From positions 9,114,001 to 9,178,000 of the forward strand of contig CAUJLY010000006.1 in assembly GCA_963281155.1 (NCBI GenBank): DNA of 64,000 bases, written 5' to 3'. The position numbers and the translations under genes are program-made. This DNA is from Rhabditophanes sp. KR3021. Taxonomy: Eukaryota > Nematoda > Chromadorea > Rhabditida > Alloionematidae. Positions 58,502 through 64,000 of the stretch are shown here, piece after piece (position 1 is the stretch's first letter; each line of letters starts with the position of its first letter). The notes beneath the pieces were generated by a model, which was not told the DNA's origin, did not search any database, and worked only from the letters and a program-made list of their open reading frames with translations.

Positions 58502-61500
58502 ATGTCAAACTCATTTGAAGATATTAGTGAACAAGATGAAATTCAGGTAAAATAGTAAATAAATAATTACTATAATATTGACGATTTGTAGGAAGAAAAA
58601 GTTGCTGAAGTAAACTTTGAAACTGAAATTCAAGCTGAAGAAGAGAACGCCGAAGGGGCAGGCGAAGAGAGTAAGTGTTCGAATCAACAAATAAATTACT
58701 TACTAAGTGTCAATTAGGTGTTTAAAAAGTAGCTATTTATTTTTAATCTATTTTTAAACTTTAAATAATAAAGTTTTGCAAATTGTGTATTAAACAAAAA
58801 CAATTATAGATGCCGAAGACAAGGTAGCAGTTGATAATGCTGAAGAAGTTGAAGAAGACAACAAAAACAAAGAAGAGAATAATGAGGAAGAAGAAGATGT
58901 TCCCGAAGTTGAAGAAGAAAAAGTTGAAGAGAACAATGATGAAGAAAAAACGGAAGATCAGGTGAGTAGAAAGTGTTTAGGGTTTGAGATTGGGAGAGTC
59001 ATAAAAGCGTTGGATACGATTGATTTTTATAAACAATTATTACTTATTTACTTTCATTATCCCATTAACCTCTGATAACTAATTCCGACCCACCAACGTA
59101 ATTGTAGTAAGAAACGTTATTTCACTTCTTATATAATATTTGAAATATATCACAGTCTATCATACCCATGTTCCAAAAAACATAACACAGAGTCAAATCA
59201 AATCATCTGCCACAATAACATATTACCTAAGCCTTTCTTTATCTCATTATATGTTTGTTTCTAAGGTAAACCTTCATTTATTTTTAACCGATTCATTCTT
59301 ATAATCTCAAAAAATGTAACATACCTGTTCTATTTATTTCATTATATACAACTTTATTCACAGCAATTTACGAGATACGTAAAAAATGTTTGCGCACTGA
59401 GATACTATTTCTTAATAATATTGTAACTAAACTTTATTGTTTGTTTTGGCTATCTGTAAATATTTTCATTTATTTCAAAAAACTTCAAAATATATATTTC
59501 TTTGAATGCTAGCACAACTCTAACAAATAACATCCTATTAAATTTCATTCAATCTTTCAATAACTCACACTTAGAATTGACTCAAACAAACTCTCCCAAT
59601 ATTTTTGACATATCAAGTCAAAATTCTAACACATTCTTCATATCTTAGGTGCCCGATATATCAGGGACTGATGTAGCTGACCCTATGACCACATCAATGG
59701 ATGGTATTGAAGACCTCCCCGCTGAGGACGCTAAAGTACTAACGCTTATTTATCATTAATGTTCACCTTTAACCATTTTAATTTTTAGATGACTGCTGAA
59801 GACGGTGCCCCAGGCGAAGACAGCGCAGGATTTGTAGATGATGGCAATGTTGCTGCATCTACTCCACTCCAAACACCAAAAGATTTAGTACCTCCCCAGG
59901 AGGAAGTCGTTCAAGAGACGAACGAAGACGAAGTCCCACCAGAAGAAGAAGCTGAGGAAGAAGCCGAAAAGGTTGAAGAAGAAGTCGTTGAAAATGCAGC
60001 TCCCTCTGAGCACGAATTCGAATTACAACCACCACCAACCCCCAAAAGGCCACGTACCCCAAATGACCTTGACAATCCAATTGTTGGGGATGAAGACGAA
60101 GAAGAAGCCGTCGCAGAAGAGGAAACTCCAGCAACTCCAAAATCAGCTGCTCCAGCTACTCCAAAACCAGATACTCCATTAGCTGCTGCTGAAGAAGTCC
60201 TATCTACACCTAAAGCTTCTGAGCCAAGTACTCCCAAAGTTTCTGTACCACCTACACCAATCGTTGAAGTACCACCAACTCCAAAGGATTCTGTACCACC
60301 TACACCAATTTCAGCTGTAGCACCTTTGACCCCAAGAGGAAGTGTTCCACCTACCCCACTTTCAGCTAATGCTCCACTTACTCCAAAGGGAAGTGTCCCT
60401 GCAACTCCGATCGTAGAGGTGCCACCAACTCCAAAAGAATCTGTCCCACCCACTCCAATCTCTGTTGCTCCCCCTACACCTAAAGATTCTGTACCTCCAA
60501 CTCCAAAGGAATCTGTACCACCTACACCAATCTCTGTTGCTCCACCAACACCCAAAGATTCGGTTCCACCAACTCCAAAAGAATCTGTCCCCCCCACTCC
60601 AATCTCTGTTGCTCCTCCAACACCCAAAGATTCAGTTCCACCAACTCCAATCTCTGTTGCTCCTCCAACACCCAAAGATTCAGTTCCACCAACTCCAATC
60701 TCTGTTGCTCCACCAACACCCAAAGATTCAGTCCCACCAACTCCAAAAGAATCTGTGCCACCAACTCCAGTTTCAATGGCTCCACCAACGCCTAAAGATT
60801 CAGTACCCCCAACTCCAAAAGAATCTAAATTTGATTTCGTTGAAGAAGAGGAAGAGCCAGTTGCATCGAGAAAATCAAGTGTTGCCTCTAAGAAAGCAAG
60901 TGTCCCCCAACTCCAACAGCTACTCCAGCTTCGAGAAAGTCGAGTGTTGCTGCTTCTGAGTCAGTTGAAACTCTTCCAGCAGAAAAGGAAGAAGCTCCAG
61001 TAGAGGACGAGGTCGTGGAAGAGCCTGTTGTTGAGGAAGAGGCTAAGGCTGTTGAAAGCCCAAGACCAGAACCACGCAAAGTTAGCATTGAAGAACCAGT
61101 TCGTGAATCAAGAGAAGTATCTCCCAGTCGTCCGTGCTCGTCGCAATGCCTCCCCAGCTGAAGAAGAATCTAGAAACTTGAGAAATTATCAACCATATGA
61201 TCAAGATTCCCACAGACAACAAATCCCCGTTAAACTTCAATCCAATGCCTCCTTCACATCATGGATGCCAACTGAAACCACTGCCGCATATACTCCCAGA
61301 AGTCCATATGTGACTAATCCAGTCCACAAATACCAAACTGACTTCTCAGCCAGTGCTTACAGGCCACCATCAAACTACTACACATCCGTCTTTGATGACA
61401 TGGTCGCCACTGGTCCATTTAGTTCAAGTTTATACTCCACCAACAGACTTCTGGAAAGATCAAGATCCAGAACTCGTGAACGCAAATCCGCAATGCGCAA

Positions 61501-62286
61501 CATCCGTTCCTCTTCCAATTACTCAAGATATACTGCCGCTGCTCCAGCTCCAGTGCGTACCCGTGAATACAGCACACCCCCAAGTCGTGAAGTTTCCCGT
61601 CCACCAGGCAAATCTGGATCCTTTGTCTCTTTCATGGAATATTCCGGAGCCAAGCAGTACGAATTGGCTAGAGACAGCAGCCGCAATAGCATTTACAACG
61701 GATACAACAACTTGAGTAGATCAAACTCAAGAAATGATATTGACTTGTACACTGGCAACGGAAGATTGTCTCGCGTTGACAGTTATGTTTCTAATATGAA
61801 TCGTAAATACGATTTTGAGACTCCTAGTACTTATTCCATCTACAAGTCAACTTCCCGGCCCAATATCGGATACACTCCATCTTATACTGTTAGTTTAGAT
61901 ATTTAGTAAATTTCATTTTTCGATTTAAGAGTTACACTCCTTCCTACGTTGACAACAACTCAACAGTAGCCCGCATGGCCCGTTACGCCCGTGATGCTGT
62001 CGCTCCAGTAGGAATCAGATCCATGTACGAGGTAAGTATTTTTCCCCTATTTTTGTTAAAATCACCGCAACCACCCCTTCAGGGACTTGTCGGTGATCTT
62101 CAACGCAGTTTATCTCGTGAAAAAGTTCAAAACGACAGACTACGTGGTCAATATACCAGGGTAACGTCCCAATTAGAGCAAGCCGTCAAGCAAATGGATC
62201 TTTTACGAACAAACAGCTACTCGTTGTGTCGTAGTGGATCGGCTCCTCGTTGTTCCGTCTATACTCGTTTTTATCCATACTACTAG
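58502..62286 (+). CDS. Long acidic PPTP-repeat protein with C-terminal coiled coil
   Basis: Exons 58502-58546, 58592-58670, 58810-58961, 59649-59735, 59789-61888, 61930-62031 and 62083-62286: about 920 residues. N-terminal exons are strongly acidic (VEEDNKNKEENNEEEEDVPE). Then come acidic segments and a run of PxTP repeats (KDSVPPTPKES, ISVAPPTP) in which nearly every Thr precedes Pro, so proline-directed kinases could act there. A basic Ser/Tyr/Arg-rich region follows (RARRNASPAEEESRNLRNYQ, then RSRSRTRERKSAMRNIRSSS), and a C-terminal heptad coiled coil (VGDLQRSLSREKVQNDRLRG). Two opposite one-base shifts (C-run 60904-60908 and CCC 61123-61125) separate the frames; between them a clearly coding piece (TATPASRKSSVAASESVETL) lies in another frame. 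I do not recognise the gene; a cytoskeletal or scaffold role would be a guess. Confidence 0.75.
60229..60825 (+). repeat. Tandem PPTP coding repeats
   Basis: About 600 bp of near-tandem repeats inside the repeat-protein gene. The elementary unit is about 12 residues (xxSVPPTPK, ISVAPPTPKD) and it is grouped into higher-order units of 24 to 36 nt multiples, for example KESVPPTP-ISVAPPTP-KDSVPPTP. Neighbouring copies around 60480-60740 are nearly identical at the DNA level, so copy number may vary or be misassembled. Confidence 0.85.
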
Positions 62287-62629
62287 AAGATACGCCACCA
62301 CCCTCCATGACTACATCCAAAAACAACACCACAACACAGCTATTTTTTATCTTGTCTTTATCCTTGACTTTAGTTTAACAAAGCTGCATTGCTTTATATT
62401 TAAGTATGAAAGTTTCCTTTCGCAATCATAACTTTTGATAACTGTTACATTTTAACAGGTACACGACGCATTAATTAGTAATAACACCCTAATGTATGTC
62501 AAATAAAACAATAATCATAAACATAACAAAACCTACTCTTAAAGGTTCACCCAAATAATAAAAGATAACTACACAGTACTAACCTAAAACTTGAAAATCA
62601 AACTAATCAAGACTTCTTCCTACTTTCAG
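62287..62629. other. 3' UTR or last intron of the repeat-protein gene
   Basis: About 340 bp after the stop at 62284-62286. If the 3' exon at 62630 is used, this is intronic; otherwise it is untranslated sequence. It ends with a strong CTACTTTCAG acceptor. Confidence 0.5.
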
Positions 62630-62734
62630 CATCCTCCTTCCGCCTCAATTTACGCTCCATTCATGCCAGCAACCAATGGACCCCTAAATCGTGTAACTGG
62701 TGGTTATCGCAGCAATTGGTACGGAGGATATTAA
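62630..62734 (+). CDS. Alternative 3'-terminal exon of the repeat-protein gene
   Basis: A strong acceptor (CTACTTTCAG) is followed by 34 codons and a stop: HPPSASIYAPFMPATNGPLN, then RVTGGYRSNWYGGY. The Tyr/Arg/Ser/Gly composition matches the C-terminal half of the repeat protein. A phase-0 junction is possible after APRCS in the preceding exon (donor GTCTAT, weak), which would replace its last eight residues. The donor is not certain, but the exon is very likely real. Confidence 0.65.
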   Translation, partial: HPPSASIYAPFMPATNGPLNRVTGGYRSNWYGGY

Positions 62735-64000
62735 AAGAATATACAATATTATTGTTGGCACCATCCCACCAATCAATTATACCAATTATATATATTCAGT
62801 TTCATTTGGCCATCTTTTTATATACATCGACCTGATACGACAATCAAAAGGAAGAACAGATGCCTTCCAAGTTATTACACACCATCTTCTTCTTTTCAAT
62901 CTAACTTTTATATTAAGCAAAAATTTTATTTCTTTAAATGGACAACAGAGACACATCTTCAATATATAGAACCTTGATAGCTAAACAAATTTTATTATTT
63001 TGGTGCACTTTTATTGTCTCCTTTTTATTATAAAATAAATGTAGCGTGAATTGGTATATTTTTTTGATAAAGATTTTTGTCATTTAAACAAAATATAGAA
63101 ACCAATATATGTGCGTCTTTAAAAACAATTAGGATATACTCACTTCATTGAACAAAAAGTATTAAATGTATTAAAGGATACACAAATGTGTCATATCCAA
63201 CTGCCAATTCGCAAAAGTACCTAAAGTATTAACTTGTAAATGCATAAAAGCAATAATTGTCCCCATAACTTTAAAGATCTACCTTCCCAATAATGGAGTA
63301 GTGTGGATAAACAAAATTGTAACATAATTATTATGCGTATACACCCGAAGAAACATACTTTATGACAGTGAAAACTTGTTGGCACATACAACCAATATTT
63401 TGACTTTGCCAAGAATGAGACAGTCAGGACCGCCATACTCTTTTTTATTTGTTTGTAACGTGTGTAGATACCAAAATTTAGTTTGTACAGGCATAAAGTA
63501 ATATTAGAATATATAAAATTTATGCTCATGACGCTACTAGGCCTCTACATTCACTCTCTTTCTTATTTGTCTATCATATACTACATTTTGGTGACAGAAA
63601 CATTTTGCCCTAATAGAAAATCAGGATAATAGTTGTTATGTTGTATAAGAGCTCTTTTTATCAATTTTAAGGAGATTTAAAATTGCACTTTGAAGTAGAA
63701 ACTAATATCACTTAATTTGACTTATTAGGCTTATTGTTTTGTAAAGTCAAATGGACTTTTCTCCATTATCCTAAAACACTGCCCATCAATCCTTTTTCTC
63801 TTGTTCTGTCAACATTTAATTACTTATTATAGATTAATTCAATTGCAAAGCTACACCATATAATATTATAAAATTTAGTTTTACTATAGTCTTCTAAGAC
63901 TGATCAAATGAACCACTTTTGTATTATATTTAATAAGGGATGAGTTTGTTTCGGTTATTCAAGTAAGTTCCATTAAAATTTATAAAAATTGTAGCACCAA
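62735..64000. other. Intergenic, AT-rich, to the window end
   Basis: About 1.3 kb with only short open frames of no recognisable content and no repeat or RNA gene seen. Confidence 0.55.

Noticed and set aside
59911..60723. Long antisense open frame rich in GVGGT opposite the PPTP repeats
   Set aside because: It is the mirror of the periodic coding repeat on the plus strand, so it reflects repeat structure rather than a gene.
60900..61126. Intron or exitron spanning the frame-shifted piece
   Set aside because: The GT-AG ends exist, but the interior is strongly coding in another frame, so compensating indels explain it better. It stays possible.

Overview
The window is AT-rich nuclear DNA from a nematode. 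The evidence is a ground-like (hedgehog-related, nematode-specific) protein, a nematode-type SLO-1 BK channel, UNC-93, an FMRFamide-like peptide precursor, many 40-50 nt introns with GTAAGT/GTATGT donors and TTTTAG/TTTCAG acceptors, and acceptor-like sites just upstream of some start codons, as expected for spliced-leader trans-splicing. The species cannot be fixed from the sequence.

Layout. 0-9 kb: the last exon of an upstream gene, a ground-like gene, a divergent AP-2-like transcription factor and a small saposin-like secreted protein. 8.9-13.5 kb (minus): a complete slo-1 with a duplicated pair of 113-nt alternative exons. 13.5-24 kb: mostly non-coding, with one degenerate AT-rich repeat block and one small unrecognised ORF. 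24-30 kb (plus): a ZC4H2 homologue, an IRSp53-like I-BAR/SH3 protein and an unrecognised secreted or membrane protein. 31.2-33.0 kb: a 1.8-kb DNA transposon with about 0.47-kb terminal inverted repeats and a 4-bp target duplication. 33-38.5 kb: a steroid-dehydrogenase-like SDR, unc-93 and arl-8. 39-44 kb: a large unrecognised helical protein and a ZCCHC24-like zinc-finger protein. 44-50.6 kb: no gene seen. 50.6-51.9 kb: a decayed F-box-type gene. 52-57 kb: an FLP neuropeptide precursor, an ionotropic-receptor-like glutamate receptor and a small inositol-polyphosphate 5-phosphatase. 58.5-62.7 kb: a long acidic, PPTP-repeat, coiled-coil protein with an alternative 3' exon.

The genes do not form one pathway. 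Many act in nerve or muscle excitability or membrane and cytoskeleton shape (SLO-1, UNC-93, GLR-like receptor, FLP, ARL-8, IRSp53, 5-phosphatase). No polycistronic operon is evident; arl-8 and the gene at 39.1 kb are divergent and share about 0.64 kb of upstream DNA.

A recurring oddity is one- or two-base frameshifts inside otherwise well-preserved coding sequence, several at homopolymer runs (about 3803, 28220, 39607, 60904 and 61123). They look more like residual assembly indels than five separate pseudogenes, and they affect how several proteins should be read. No single undescribed system was found; the strongest leads are the transposon, the slo-1 alternative-exon pair, the divergent AP-2-like protein and the repeat protein.
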